Below are positions 16,512 through 25,396 of a DNA stretch of 64,000 bases, in pieces (position 1 is the stretch's first letter; the number at the start of each line of letters is the position of its first letter). A program made the translations under genes and the position numbers. This DNA comes from Planctomycetota bacterium (GTDB lineage Bacteria > Planctomycetota > PUPC01 > JACPCR01): positions 1 through 64,000 of the forward strand of contig JACPCR010000081.1 of assembly GCA_016179685.1 (NCBI GenBank), given 5' to 3'. Under the pieces are notes generated by a model. That model made no database searches, had not been told where the DNA came from, and was given only the letters and a program-made list of their open reading frames with translations.

Positions 16512-19462
16512 ACAGATACCCGGAATTCAAAAAGGATATGAAGACCCTCGAGACCGAAGACGCCCGGGACGGCATACGCCGGAGACAGTTTCTGGAAATC
16601 CTGGCCTCCAGCTTCACAGCGATGTCTCTGAGCGGGTGTGGCTTTCGTCCCCCAAAGGAAAAAATCATCCCGTACCTCGAGCAGCCTGAAGACGTGCTGC
16701 CTGGCGTGGCGCAGGGGTACGCGTCGACGTGCGGATGCTGCCCCGCGGCCTGTGGAATGCTCGTGAAGTGCCGTGACGGCCGCCCCATCAAGCTCGAAGG
16801 CAACCCTCAGCATCCGCTCTCACACGGCGGCCTCTGCGCCCGCGGACACGCCGGCCTCCTCGACCTTTACGATTCCGAGCGACTCCGGGGACCCCTCGCC
16901 CATGGGTTGCCCTCGTCCTGGCCATTGGTCGATGCCGAGATTCTCCGGCAGTTGGCCGGAATCCGGGAACAGAACGGCCCCATCCGCATCTTGAGCCGCA
17001 CGGTGACCAGTCCCACGCTCCGGCAGGCCATAGCCGAATTCAGCCGGGTCTTTCCCACGACGCGCCATGTGACCAGCGATCCGGTCTCTTCTTCCGCCAT
17101 CCTGGAGGCCCACCGCCGCACCCACGGCGAGCGGGCTTTGCCCGGCTATCGCTTCGAAAGGGCGAAGGTCATCGTGAGCTTCGATGCGGATTTCCTCGGC
17201 ACCTGGATTTCGCCCGTGGAATTCACCCGCGGGTGGGCCCAGGGCCGCAGGCTGGGCCTGGAGCGTTCGACCGTATCCTGGCACGTTCAATGCGAAGCAC
17301 GGCAGTCGCTCACCGGCGGCAACGCCGATCTCCGCATCCCGATCCGGCCCTCGGACCTCCTGGCCGCCGTCCTCGACTTGGGCAGCCGGGTGGCCCGCCG
17401 GCTTCGCTTCGAGTCGGGCGAAAAACTCCTGGCTTCCGGCGAACCCTCTGCCATCCCGCCCGAGACCCTGGACCGCATCGCCGAGCGGCTTGTAGACCAT
17501 CTCGGCCGCAGCTTGGTCGTCAGCGGATCGAACGACCTCGACGTCCAGTTGGCCGTCAATTTCATCAATCATCTCCTCAACAACTATGGGAACACGCTGG
17601 ACCTTTCCCAGCCGTCCCTCCAGCAGGAGGGAAACGACGAAGCATGGGACGCTCTGGTCAGCGACATGGAGGAGGCGAAGGTCTCGGCGCTGATCCTCCT
17701 GGACGCGAACCCGGCTTACGAGCATCCCCGGCGCGAGGCCTTCCGGCGCGGACTCGCGAAGGTGCGGCTGACCCTGTCGCTGGCACCTCGAAAGGATGAG
17801 ACCGCGTCGCTGGTGGGATTTGTGTGTCCCGATCACCACTTCCTGGAATCCTGGGGCGACGCTCATCCGCACCTCGGCGTCTACAGCACGGCTCAGCCCG
17901 CCGTCGCCCCGCTCTTCAATACCCGGGCGGCCACGGAGAGCCTCCTGACCTGGTCGGGCATCCCGTCGACGGCCTATGACTTTCTCCGGAAGTACTGGAG
18001 AGAGAATCTATTCCCGCGCCAGAAGAGGTGGGAGGACTTCGAGGCCTTCTGGGACAACGCGCTCCATGAGGGCGTCACCCTGATCGAGGAGGAGCGCCTC
18101 AAGCCCGCGGCGTTCAACCTCCAGGCGATGGCGGACCTCCGGCCCATCCGGCCGCCCGTCGCCGCCGGCGAGCTCGAGTTGGTGGTTCATCCGGGCATCC
18201 CTCTGGGGGACGGCCGCCAGGCCAATAATCCCTGGCTTCAAGAGCTCCCGGACCCGATCACCAAGGTCACCTGGGGCAACGTCGCTTCCCTGTCCGCCGC
18301 TTCGGCCAGGAGTCTGGGGGTTGTCGAAGGCCGAATCGTGGAAATCGCAGCGGGAGACCGGGCCGTCCGACTCCCCGTGCACATCCAGCCCGGCATGCCT
18401 CCGAACGTGGTGGCCATCGCCCTGGGTTATGGGCGCTGGGCCGCCGGGAAGATCGCGGCCAATGAGCCCATCCGCAAGATGCTGCCCATCGAGCGGGAAA
18501 GCCCCGGCGGAGAGGACCTCTATCCCTTCCTCGGGACCCCCAGCGTCCGCATCACGCCGACGGGCCAAATGGCCGCCCTGGCCAAGACACAGACCTACGA
18601 TTACCAGGCCCCGCCCGGGAACGGCCGCCCCCGGCCGCTCGCCCGGGAAGCGACGCCGGAACAGGCCGTTCCCGAGGCAGGCCCCCAGCCCCCGGGCCAC
18701 TCGGAGGACCCCGCGGAGGGGCCTGCTCTCTGGCCGGCACACGAATATCCCGGCCACCGGTGGGCCATGGCGATCGACCTCAACGCCTGCACGGGATGCT
18801 CGGCCTGCGTTGTGGCCTGCCAGGCGGAGAACAACATACCCGTGGTCGGCAAGGCCGAAATCCGGAAGAAACGGGACATGCACTGGATTCGGATCGACCG
18901 CTATTACAGCGGATCGGAGAGCAACCCGGAGGAGAACCCGTCCGTCTCCTTCCAGCCCTTGTTGTGCCAGCATTGCGAGAATGCGCCCTGCGAAACGGTC
19001 TGCCCGGTCCTCGCCACGTTGCACAGCTCGGAAGGCCTCAACATGCAGGTCTATAACCGGTGCGTGGGGACTCGTTATTGCGCCAACAATTGCCCCTACA
19101 AGACGCGCCGCTTCAACTGGTTCGACTACGCCCACAACGACCTGCTCCAGAACCTCGCCCTCAACCCGGACGTCACGGTGCGCACCCGGGGCATCATGGA
19201 GAAGTGCTCCTTCTGCGCCCAGCGCATTGCCGAGGCGAAAGCCAGGGCCAGGAGCGAGGGGCGGCGAGTCGTCGACGGCGAGGTCCAGCCCGCTTGCGTG
19301 CAGAGCTGTCCGAGCGCCGCCCTGGTCTTTGGCGACATTCGAGACCCTCGGAGTCGGGTGGCGAGGGCGGCAACATCCGGTCGGGCTTATGCCCTCCTCT
19401 CCGAGGTCGGCACGAAGCCGTCCATCACCTACCTGGCCAGAGTCCGGGACCGGGGGGTCTAG
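16508..19462 (+). CDS. actB: ActB: molybdopterin-like plus four-cluster ferredoxin subunit of Alternative Complex III
   Basis: About 984 residues from GTG 16508 (GTGA overlap with actA); ATG 16538 is the alternative. A Tat-like RRRQFLE motif is followed by a possible lipobox (SLSGC). Residues ~70-750 resemble molybdopterin oxidoreductases and include the ActB-typical SFDADFLG, but no molybdenum-ligand Cys or Sec is evident. Cys75, Cys78, Cys82 and Cys110 form a C-X2-C-X3-C-X27-C motif, as in enzymes with an N-terminal [4Fe-4S] cluster. The C-terminal ~230 residues carry four cluster motifs (CTGCSACVVAC, CQHCENAPCETVC, CVGTRYCANNC, CSFC...). This subunit transfers electrons between quinol-oxidising membrane subunits and haems. 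Confidence 0.92.
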   Translation: MNRYPEFKKDMKTLETEDARDGIRRRQFLEILASSFTAMSLSGCGFRPPKEKIIPYLEQPEDVLPGVAQGYASTCGCCPAACGMLVKCRDGRPIKLEGNPQHPLSHGGLCARGHAGLLDLYDSERLRGPLAHGLPSSWPLVDAEILRQLAGIREQNGPIRILSRTVTSPTLRQAIAEFSRVFPTTRHVTSDPVSSSAILEAHRRTHGERALPGYRFERAKVIVSFDADFLGTWISPVEFTRGWAQGRRLGLERSTVSWHVQCEARQSLTGGNADLRIPIRPSDLLAAVLDLGSRVARRLRFESGEKLLASGEPSAIPPETLDRIAERLVDHLGRSLVVSGSNDLDVQLAVNFINHLLNNYGNTLDLSQPSLQQEGNDEAWDALVSDMEEAKVSALILLDANPAYEHPRREAFRRGLAKVRLTLSLAPRKDETASLVGFVCPDHHFLESWGDAHPHLGVYSTAQPAVAPLFNTRAATESLLTWSGIPSTAYDFLRKYWRENLFPRQKRWEDFEAFWDNALHEGVTLIEEERLKPAAFNLQAMADLRPIRPPVAAGELELVVHPGIPLGDGRQANNPWLQELPDPITKVTWGNVASLSAASARSLGVVEGRIVEIAAGDRAVRLPVHIQPGMPPNVVAIALGYGRWAAGKIAANEPIRKMLPIERESPGGEDLYPFLGTPSVRITPTGQMAALAKTQTYDYQAPPGNGRPRPLAREATPEQAVPEAGPQPPGHSEDPAEGPALWPAHEYPGHRWAMAIDLNACTGCSACVVACQAENNIPVVGKAEIRKKRDMHWIRIDRYYSGSESNPEENPSVSFQPLLCQHCENAPCETVCPVLATLHSSEGLNMQVYNRCVGTRYCANNCPYKTRRFNWFDYAHNDLLQNLALNPDVTVRTRGIMEKCSFCAQRIAEAKARARSEGRRVVDGEVQPACVQSCPSAALVFGDIRDPRSRVARAATSGRAYALLSEVGTKPSITYLARVRDRGV

Positions 19463-19537
19463 TGAAATCCGCTGCGCCCTCCGGGCCACGCGGATTTCAG
19501 AGCCAGGGTTGGGCCGGCTTCGCCGGCCCAACCCTGG
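19463..19537. repeat. Two hairpins between actB and actC
   Basis: Hairpin one has TGAAATCCGC/GCGGATTTCA arms (19463-19472, 19490-19499), the same as at 5569-5605. Hairpin two has 16-base perfect arms around TTC (19503-19518, 19522-19537). They form the only sizeable gap (about 96 bases) within the act genes and could attenuate or stabilise the polycistronic message. Confidence 0.75.
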
Positions 19538-19558
19538 CGGAAAAGGATACAGGCCAAC

Positions 19559-20992
19559 ATGGAAACCCGTCCCAGTGAGCTTGCTGTCGCGCCCGTGGAG
19601 GCTGGCGGCCATCCTCCGGAGTGGGCCTTGTCGCCGCACCCGCCCCTGGTGGACGGCGAAAAGTCCCTCCACCAGGTGACGGAAGACGTCGTGTCGCCCC
19701 TGGAGCGCTTTCCTGGCCCCGCCTGGTACGCCGGATTCCTGCTCTCCGCGGCCGCTTTCCTCCTGGGCGTCATCTTGGTGACCCATGAAATCTGGACGGG
19801 GATCGGCACCTGGGGCCTCAACACGACCGTGGGATGGGGCTGGGACATCACCAACTTCGTCTTCTGGATCGGGATCGGGCACGCCGGCACCCTCATCTCC
19901 GCCATCCTCTTCCTCTTCCGGCAGCGTTGGCGCACCGCCGTCAATCGGGCCGCCGAAGCGATGACGCTCTTCGCCGTGATGTGCGCCGGAGTCTTTCCCC
20001 TGATCCACATGGGCCGGCCCTGGCTCGCCTACTGGGTCTTCCCGTACCCGAACCACCGAGGCCCCCTCTGGGTCAATTTCCGATCCCCTCTCCTCTGGGA
20101 CGTCTTTGCCATCAGCACCTACTTCCTCGTCTCGGCCACGTTCTGGTATCTCGGCCTCCTGCCGGACCTCGCCAGCGTGCGGGATCGCTGCAAACCCGGA
20201 CTGAGGAGAACGATCTTCCAGCTCGCCAGCCTGGGATGGAGCGGCTCCGGCCGGACCTGGGCCCGCTACGAGACGGTTTACCTCCTGCTCGCCGGGCTGG
20301 CCACCCCTCTGGTCTTCTCCGTGCACACCATCGTCAGTTTCGACTTCGCCACCTCGATCGTGCCGGGTTGGCACACGACGATCTTCCCGCCCTACTTCGT
20401 CTGCGGGGCCATCTTCTCCGGCCTGGCCATGGTCCTGACCCTCATGATCGTGGCCCGGAAAGTCATGCGGTTCGAAGCCTACATCACCACGCGACACCTC
20501 GATGCCCTGTCCCGGCTCGTCCTGCTGACTTCGTGCATCGTCACGCTGGCCTACCTCACCGAGTTCTTCATGGCCTGGTACAGCGCCAACCCTTACGAGC
20601 GGTTCGCCTTCCTCAACCGGGCGGCCGGCCCCTACGGCTGGGCCTTCGCCATCATGATCGCCTGCAACGTCGCCGTCCCCCAGCTTCTCTGGTTTCGAGG
20701 CATTCGCACCTCGCCCGCCCTCCTTTTCCCGATTTCCATCCTGATCAACCTCGGGATGTGGTTCGAGCGATTCGTCATCATCACCACCTCTTTGCACCGC
20801 GACTACCTCCCTTCGAGCTGGAGCCTGTACGCCCCGACCTACGTCGAGGTCGGCACCTTCGTGGGAAGCTTCGGACTCTTCTTCACCTGTTTCTTCCTCT
20901 TCTGCCGCTTCGTGCCCATGATCGCGGCGTCAGAAATCAAAGGAGTCCTCCATGATGGCCGAACGCCTGGCCCCGCCGCCCCGCCGCATTAA
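19559..20992 (+). CDS. actC: ActC: NrfD-like quinol-oxidising membrane subunit of Alternative Complex III
   Basis: A 477-residue polytopic protein with about ten transmembrane helices and the NrfD/PsrC-type fold pattern (GIGHAGTLISAILFLFRQ, IHMGRPWLAYW, HTIVSFDFATSIVPGWHTT, YLTEFFMAWYS). ActC provides the quinone-binding site of the complex. Length, position between actB and actD and the characteristic PGWHTTIFPPYF segment leave little doubt. It overlaps actD by 41 bases, an unusually long overlap that suggests tight translational coupling. Confidence 0.95.
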   Translation: METRPSELAVAPVEAGGHPPEWALSPHPPLVDGEKSLHQVTEDVVSPLERFPGPAWYAGFLLSAAAFLLGVILVTHEIWTGIGTWGLNTTVGWGWDITNFVFWIGIGHAGTLISAILFLFRQRWRTAVNRAAEAMTLFAVMCAGVFPLIHMGRPWLAYWVFPYPNHRGPLWVNFRSPLLWDVFAISTYFLVSATFWYLGLLPDLASVRDRCKPGLRRTIFQLASLGWSGSGRTWARYETVYLLLAGLATPLVFSVHTIVSFDFATSIVPGWHTTIFPPYFVCGAIFSGLAMVLTLMIVARKVMRFEAYITTRHLDALSRLVLLTSCIVTLAYLTEFFMAWYSANPYERFAFLNRAAGPYGWAFAIMIACNVAVPQLLWFRGIRTSPALLFPISILINLGMWFERFVIITTSLHRDYLPSSWSLYAPTYVEVGTFVGSFGLFFTCFFLFCRFVPMIAASEIKGVLHDGRTPGPAAPPH

Positions 20993-21500
20993 GCTGCTGG
21001 TCGGAGTCTTTGAACAGGAAACCGGGCTGCTCGCGGCCGCCCGGGCCGCCCGGGAACAGAACCTCCCCGTCTATGACGCCTACACGCCCTACGCCGTCCA
21101 TGGACTCGATGCCGCCATGGGCCTTCCCCGCACGCGGCTGCCGACCGTCTGCTTCTTCTGCGGGTTGGCCGGCCTCGCGGCGGCGCTCGCCTTTCAGCTC
21201 TGGACCGCCACATCGAACTGGCCCATGAACGTGGGAGGAAAACCCTTCCACTCCCTGCCCGCACTCGTCCCCGTCTCTTTCGAGACCGCCGTGCTGCTGG
21301 CCTCACTGGCGACCGTGCTCGCCTTCTTCCTCCGGGCCAGGCTCTGGCCGGGAAGAAGCCCCGTCTCCCTGGCGAACGGCGTCACGGACGACCGATTCGT
21401 GCTGGCGCTCGGGCCGGCGGTCACGTTCGACCCCCGGGCCGGGGAGGTGCTCCGGCAGCACGGGGCCGTCGAGATTCGAGAGATCGAGGCCGCGCCATGA
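20952..21500 (+). CDS. actD: ActD: DUF3341 subunit of Alternative Complex III
   Basis: A 182-residue protein with the ActD/DUF3341 pattern: an N-terminal soluble part (LLVGVFEQETGLLAAARAAREQ, YDAYTPYAVHGLDAAMGL), two transmembrane helices (about 62-85 and 112-132), and a short C-terminal tail (DDRFVLAL ... GAVEIREIE). It contains no cofactor motifs; known ActD is a structural membrane subunit. It overlaps actC by 41 bases and actE by four (ATGA). Confidence 0.93.
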   Translation: MMAERLAPPPRRIKLLVGVFEQETGLLAAARAAREQNLPVYDAYTPYAVHGLDAAMGLPRTRLPTVCFFCGLAGLAAALAFQLWTATSNWPMNVGGKPFHSLPALVPVSFETAVLLASLATVLAFFLRARLWPGRSPVSLANGVTDDRFVLALGPAVTFDPRAGEVLRQHGAVEIREIEAAP

Positions 21501-23863
21501 AGACCACTACCGTCCCGCTGGCCCTGCTGGCCCTCTTCCTGGTCCTCGCCGCCGCGACGCAGCGCGACCTCACCCTGCCCAATCGGGAGATGTTCACCGA
21601 GATGGTCCGATCCCCGGCCTTCCAGTCCCAGAGCGCCAACCCGGTCTTCAGGGATGGGCGAACACTCCAGCCGCCGGTGCGGGGCACCGTGCCGCGGGGA
21701 AAGCGGCCCCTCCATTTCTCGGACAGCGCCGAGGACCGGCGAAGGGCCGGCTCCGAATGGATGAACCCGGTGGAAAAGTCCCTGGAAGCGCTTACTCGGG
21801 GCCAGGGCGTCTATGAACAGTTCTGCCGCCATTGCCACGGCGCGGCCGGGCGAGGCGACGGCGCGGTCGCCCGAGCGGTCCCGACCTTCTCCATGCCCCT
21901 CCATGGCAAGGCCACGGCCGACCTGCCCGATGGGGAGATGTTCCACATTCTCACCTTCGGCCGAAATCATATGCCTTCCCACTCCTCCCAGATTTCACCG
22001 GAGGATCGCTGGAAAGTCGTCCATTTCCTCCGGGAGCTGCAGAGGAAGGAGAAGGCCAGACTCATCCGCCTCGGCCTGCTCTACGAAGAGGAGAAAGACC
22101 CGAGGCGCTTCGGCGTCGTGTCTCCGGAATACGGCCGGGAGCTCTACGACCTGAACTGTTCCACCTGCCACGGCCCCGACGGACTGAACCCGGTCCGGGG
22201 CGTGCCCACGCTGAACCATCCCCGGGTCCTGGCCATTGCGGACGAGGATTACTACCTGGACATCATCACGCATGGCCGAAAAGGCACGCCGATGCCCGCC
22301 TGGAAAGCCGCACTCACGCCGACGCAGATTCAAAGCCTCGTGAAATACATCCGCTCCTGGTTTCCAGCAGGCCTGGATCGCACGCGGGTGGCCCGCGAAC
22401 GGGGCAGTGTCCCTCGCGGCCGTGCCCTGTTCCGCGGCAATTGCGCGCCCTGCCACGGCCCGCGCGGGCAAGGAGGAATCGGCAATTCGCTCTCTTCCCC
22501 TTCGTTCCTCGCCCTCGCTTCGGACGATTTCTTGAGGGATACCATCGCACTCGGACGCAAACACACGGCCATGCCCGCTGGCCTCAACCTCGCCAGCGAG
22601 GACATCTCGGACATCCTGGCGTTCATCCGGTCCTGGAGTCCGCCCAAGCATTCCTATGAGGAAGTGGCCCGCCGGATTCCCCACGCCTCCGCCAAAATGG
22701 GCAGGAAAATCTACTCGGCCCGATGCGCTTCCTGCCATGGCAAGGAAGGCGAGGGCGGCATAGGCTCCCGGCTTCACAGCGGCAGCTTCCTCGCCCTGGC
22801 GGACAATCAGTTCCTCTATCGGGCCATCGCCGAAGGCCGGCCCGGCACGGCCATGCCCGCCTGGCAGTTCCTCGATAACGCCGACGTGGCCGACCTGATC
22901 GCTCACCTCCGGTCCTGGCAGAAAACACCCGCCGCGCCGCCATCGAACGGCGTCCGGCGTGGCAGGCCGGAGTTTGGCGAGCTGCTGTACCACATGGCGT
23001 GCGTGGGTTGCCACGGGCCCGGTGGCCGTGGCGGCACGGGAGGGCAGATCGGCAATCCCGTCTTCCTGTCGAGCGCCAGCGACGAGTTCCTCTGGCGGAC
23101 CATCGCCTACGGCAAGGAAGGCACGGCCATGCGCGGCTTCCTCAAGGACGTGCCTGGCGGCGCCCTCATGCCCCTCGCCTCGTCTGACATCGACCATCTC
23201 GTCGCCTGGCTGCGCCAGTTGCAGGCCCTGCCGAGGGTCGAGCCGCTGGCGAGGCCCGTCATCGCCTCTTCCCTCGAGCTCGGGCGCGAAATCTATGAGA
23301 AAAAAGCCGGTTGCGCGAATTGCCATGGGATCGATGGACAGGGCGGCAGCGGGCCAGCCCTCGGCAACCCCGATTTCCTGAGAGTCGTGCCCGACGGCTA
23401 CCTCGTGGCCACCGTGATCCTCGGCCGGGAAAATACCGAAATGCTCTCCTTCTACCGCGGTGGTAGCGTCCAGTTGACCATGGAGGAGGTGGAAAACGTG
23501 GCCGGTTACGTGCGCCAATTCCAGAACGCCAGGTCCACTCGACGCAGAGAGGTCGACCGGTCGTCCGCCGCGGCCGCTCAGGGCAGAATGCTCTGGGACT
23601 CCCACTGCGCGAGCTGCCACGGAAGCGAAGGAAAAGGCCCGCAGGAGATGCAACGCGTCGCCGGATACGCTCCCTCCATCCATAACCAGGAATTCCTGCT
23701 GGCCGCCGACGACAGCTTCCTGCTCGCCACCGTGGCCATGGGCCGGCCCGGAACGCCCATGCGGCCCTTCGCCCGCGGCGGCAGCGGCATCTCGGACCTC
23801 TCCACCGAGGACATCCGAAGAATCGTTGCCTTCATCCGATCCTGGGAGAAACCAAGAAAGTGA
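21497..23863 (+). CDS. actE: ActE-like subunit expanded to seven cytochrome c domains
   Basis: A 788-residue exported protein. An N-terminal hydrophobic segment (VPLALLALFLVLAAA) precedes the ActE-like head (REMFTEMVRSPAFQSQ ... GTVPRGKRPLHF), then a cytochrome c domain with CRHCH at residue 110. Six more CXXCH sites follow at 221, 316, 410, 502, 606 and 704, each with a downstream Met-containing pattern (GTPMPAW, GTAMPAW, GTPMRPF). The ~90-110-residue spacing suggests tandem duplication. ActE in described complexes is a small monohaem cytochrome, so this is a large elaboration. It could act as an extended wire to a distant acceptor, replacing NapB/NapC or a soluble cytochrome c. It overlaps actD (ATGA) and actF (GTGA). 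Confidence 0.9.
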   Translation: MKTTTVPLALLALFLVLAAATQRDLTLPNREMFTEMVRSPAFQSQSANPVFRDGRTLQPPVRGTVPRGKRPLHFSDSAEDRRRAGSEWMNPVEKSLEALTRGQGVYEQFCRHCHGAAGRGDGAVARAVPTFSMPLHGKATADLPDGEMFHILTFGRNHMPSHSSQISPEDRWKVVHFLRELQRKEKARLIRLGLLYEEEKDPRRFGVVSPEYGRELYDLNCSTCHGPDGLNPVRGVPTLNHPRVLAIADEDYYLDIITHGRKGTPMPAWKAALTPTQIQSLVKYIRSWFPAGLDRTRVARERGSVPRGRALFRGNCAPCHGPRGQGGIGNSLSSPSFLALASDDFLRDTIALGRKHTAMPAGLNLASEDISDILAFIRSWSPPKHSYEEVARRIPHASAKMGRKIYSARCASCHGKEGEGGIGSRLHSGSFLALADNQFLYRAIAEGRPGTAMPAWQFLDNADVADLIAHLRSWQKTPAAPPSNGVRRGRPEFGELLYHMACVGCHGPGGRGGTGGQIGNPVFLSSASDEFLWRTIAYGKEGTAMRGFLKDVPGGALMPLASSDIDHLVAWLRQLQALPRVEPLARPVIASSLELGREIYEKKAGCANCHGIDGQGGSGPALGNPDFLRVVPDGYLVATVILGRENTEMLSFYRGGSVQLTMEEVENVAGYVRQFQNARSTRRREVDRSSAAAAQGRMLWDSHCASCHGSEGKGPQEMQRVAGYAPSIHNQEFLLAADDSFLLATVAMGRPGTPMRPFARGGSGISDLSTEDIRRIVAFIRSWEKPRK

Positions 23864-25050
23864 ATCCCCTAAGCCGCTCGCTCCTCGGCCGACGCGGCCG
23901 GCTCATCCTGGCCGGCATCGCCGCACTGGGTCTCGTCACCTTCGCCGGCGGCCTGAAGTCCGATCCGCAGCGGACCTGGCTCAATTTCCTGCTCTGCAGC
24001 TTCTACTTCCTCTCCCTGAGCGTGGCCTCCGCCGCCTTCATCGCCATCCACACGGCAGCTCGGGCAACGTGGCCCCAGGCCCTGCGGCCCATCCCCGAAG
24101 CCATGACCGCCTATCTGCCCCTCGGCGCACTCCTCATGCTCTGCCTCTCCTTCGGACTCCCCACCCTCTATGAGTGGTCCCATGCCGAGACGGTGGCGAG
24201 CGACCCCATCCTCCAGGCCAAGAGCCCTTTCCTCGATCCCTCGGCCTTCCAAATCCGCATGACGCTCTACCTCGCCCTCTGGATCGGGCTGACCCTGCTG
24301 CTCGTCCGGCGGCCGCGGCCAGGGGAACAGGGGCACGGCGGACGCCGCGCTGGGCCGGGCGTCGGGACCTCCGCGCTCTTCCTGGTGCTGTTCGCCTTGT
24401 CCTTCTCCCTGGCCAGCGTGGATTGGCTCATGTCGCTCGAACCTCACTGGTACAGCACCCTGTTCCCCTGGTACGTGTTCACCGGCACGCTGGTCAACGT
24501 CACCGCCGTCGCCACTCTCCTCCTCATCCTCCTCCGGCGCAAGGGTCTCTTCCAGGATGTGCGCGAAGATCATTTCCACGACCTGGGTAAATACCTCTTC
24601 GGCTTCAGCTTCTTCTGGGGCTACCTCTGGTTCTGCCAGTTCCTCCTGATCTGGTACAGCAACATCCCCGAAGAGGCCGTCTATTACGTCCGGCGCATGG
24701 AACAGGGTTGGTTCGCCCCGTTCCTGATCAATCCTCTGATCCTCTTCGCCGTGCCCTTCTGCTGCCTCCTGCCCGCCCGCTTCAAAAAGACTCAACACGT
24801 CCTCCTGCCGGTGTGCCTGCTGTTGATCATCGGGCACTGGTTGGACCTCTACCTCATGGTCATGCCTTCCTTCTTTCCCACGGGCCCCAGGGCAGGCCTG
24901 ATCGAGGCGGGTCTCTTCTTGGGCTTCGCCAGCCTTTACCTGCTCCGTTTCGACCACGCCTTGAGCCGCGCTTCCAGCCCGGCGGCCAACGCTCCCTTTC
25001 CCATCCCCGATGCCGCACGTGCTGCCGCACCTGCGGCATTTCGGACTTAA
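23860..25050 (+). CDS. actF: ActF: second NrfD-like membrane subunit of Alternative Complex III
   Basis: A 396-residue polytopic protein with about ten helices and ActF signatures (LASVDWLMSLEPHWYSTLFPWYVF, DLGKYLFGFSFFWGYLWFCQFLLIWYSNIPEE, LYLMVMPSFFP). Starts at GTG 23860 overlapping the actE stop, consistent with the other overlaps in the operon. ActF resembles ActC but generally lacks the quinol site. The last codons (AAAPAAFRT) run straight into RHS-core DNA, so the extreme C-terminus may have been altered by recombination. No terminal oxidase genes follow, unlike many Alternative Complex III operons. Confidence 0.94.
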   Translation: MNPLSRSLLGRRGRLILAGIAALGLVTFAGGLKSDPQRTWLNFLLCSFYFLSLSVASAAFIAIHTAARATWPQALRPIPEAMTAYLPLGALLMLCLSFGLPTLYEWSHAETVASDPILQAKSPFLDPSAFQIRMTLYLALWIGLTLLLVRRPRPGEQGHGGRRAGPGVGTSALFLVLFALSFSLASVDWLMSLEPHWYSTLFPWYVFTGTLVNVTAVATLLLILLRRKGLFQDVREDHFHDLGKYLFGFSFFWGYLWFCQFLLIWYSNIPEEAVYYVRRMEQGWFAPFLINPLILFAVPFCCLLPARFKKTQHVLLPVCLLLIIGHWLDLYLMVMPSFFPTGPRAGLIEAGLFLGFASLYLLRFDHALSRASSPAANAPFPIPDAARAAAPAAFRT

Positions 25051-25063
25051 CGCGCCGCACCGC

Positions 25064-25375
25064 GATGGGCGTCACTTCTTCCGGATGCGCACGTATGTCC
25101 CTGAGTGGGGGATGTTTACGGGGATGGATAGGAAGATGGGCATTCCAACAGAGGAAAGTGCCAACTACTTATTCGCGGGGAATAACCCACTTTCATTTGA
25201 AGACCCTCTCGGTCTTGACGCCGTAGGGATTCGCCCCGACAGGCGGGCGTACTGGGAGTTCGAAGACGGCACCCAGGTGGAAATAGGGAGCGCGACACTG
25301 TCCGGGGTCCGATACGACCCTTATGTGGCCCATTTGTATCCATTCTGGGGTGGCGGGAGTGTTTCATTCCTGTAG
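25064..25375 (+). pseudogene. Orphan RHS-core fragment fused to the end of the act operon
   Basis: Open frame with the RHS-core motif (HFFRMRTYVPEWGMFTGMDRK ... NNPLSFEDPLGLD) followed by about 60 cassette-specific residues. There are no YD repeats and no signal upstream: the frame begins at the actF stop codon region. The core DNA (25078-25123) is nearly identical to that at 296-341. The same frame continues after TAG 25373-25375 into the next segment, so this looks like a decayed displaced RHS tip rather than a functional gene. Confidence 0.6.
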
Positions 25376-25396
25376 CTTCAGTCCGAAGCTCGGGAT

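Noticed and set aside
18008..20797. 929-residue antisense frame opposite actB/actC
   Set aside because: It is a shadow of two confidently identified genes in GC-rich DNA, with an unnatural Gly/Arg/Asp-rich composition.
25010..25063. Start of an RHS gene inside the actF 3' end
   Set aside because: The bases before 25064 are actF codons in another frame; no signal or shell domain is encoded there.
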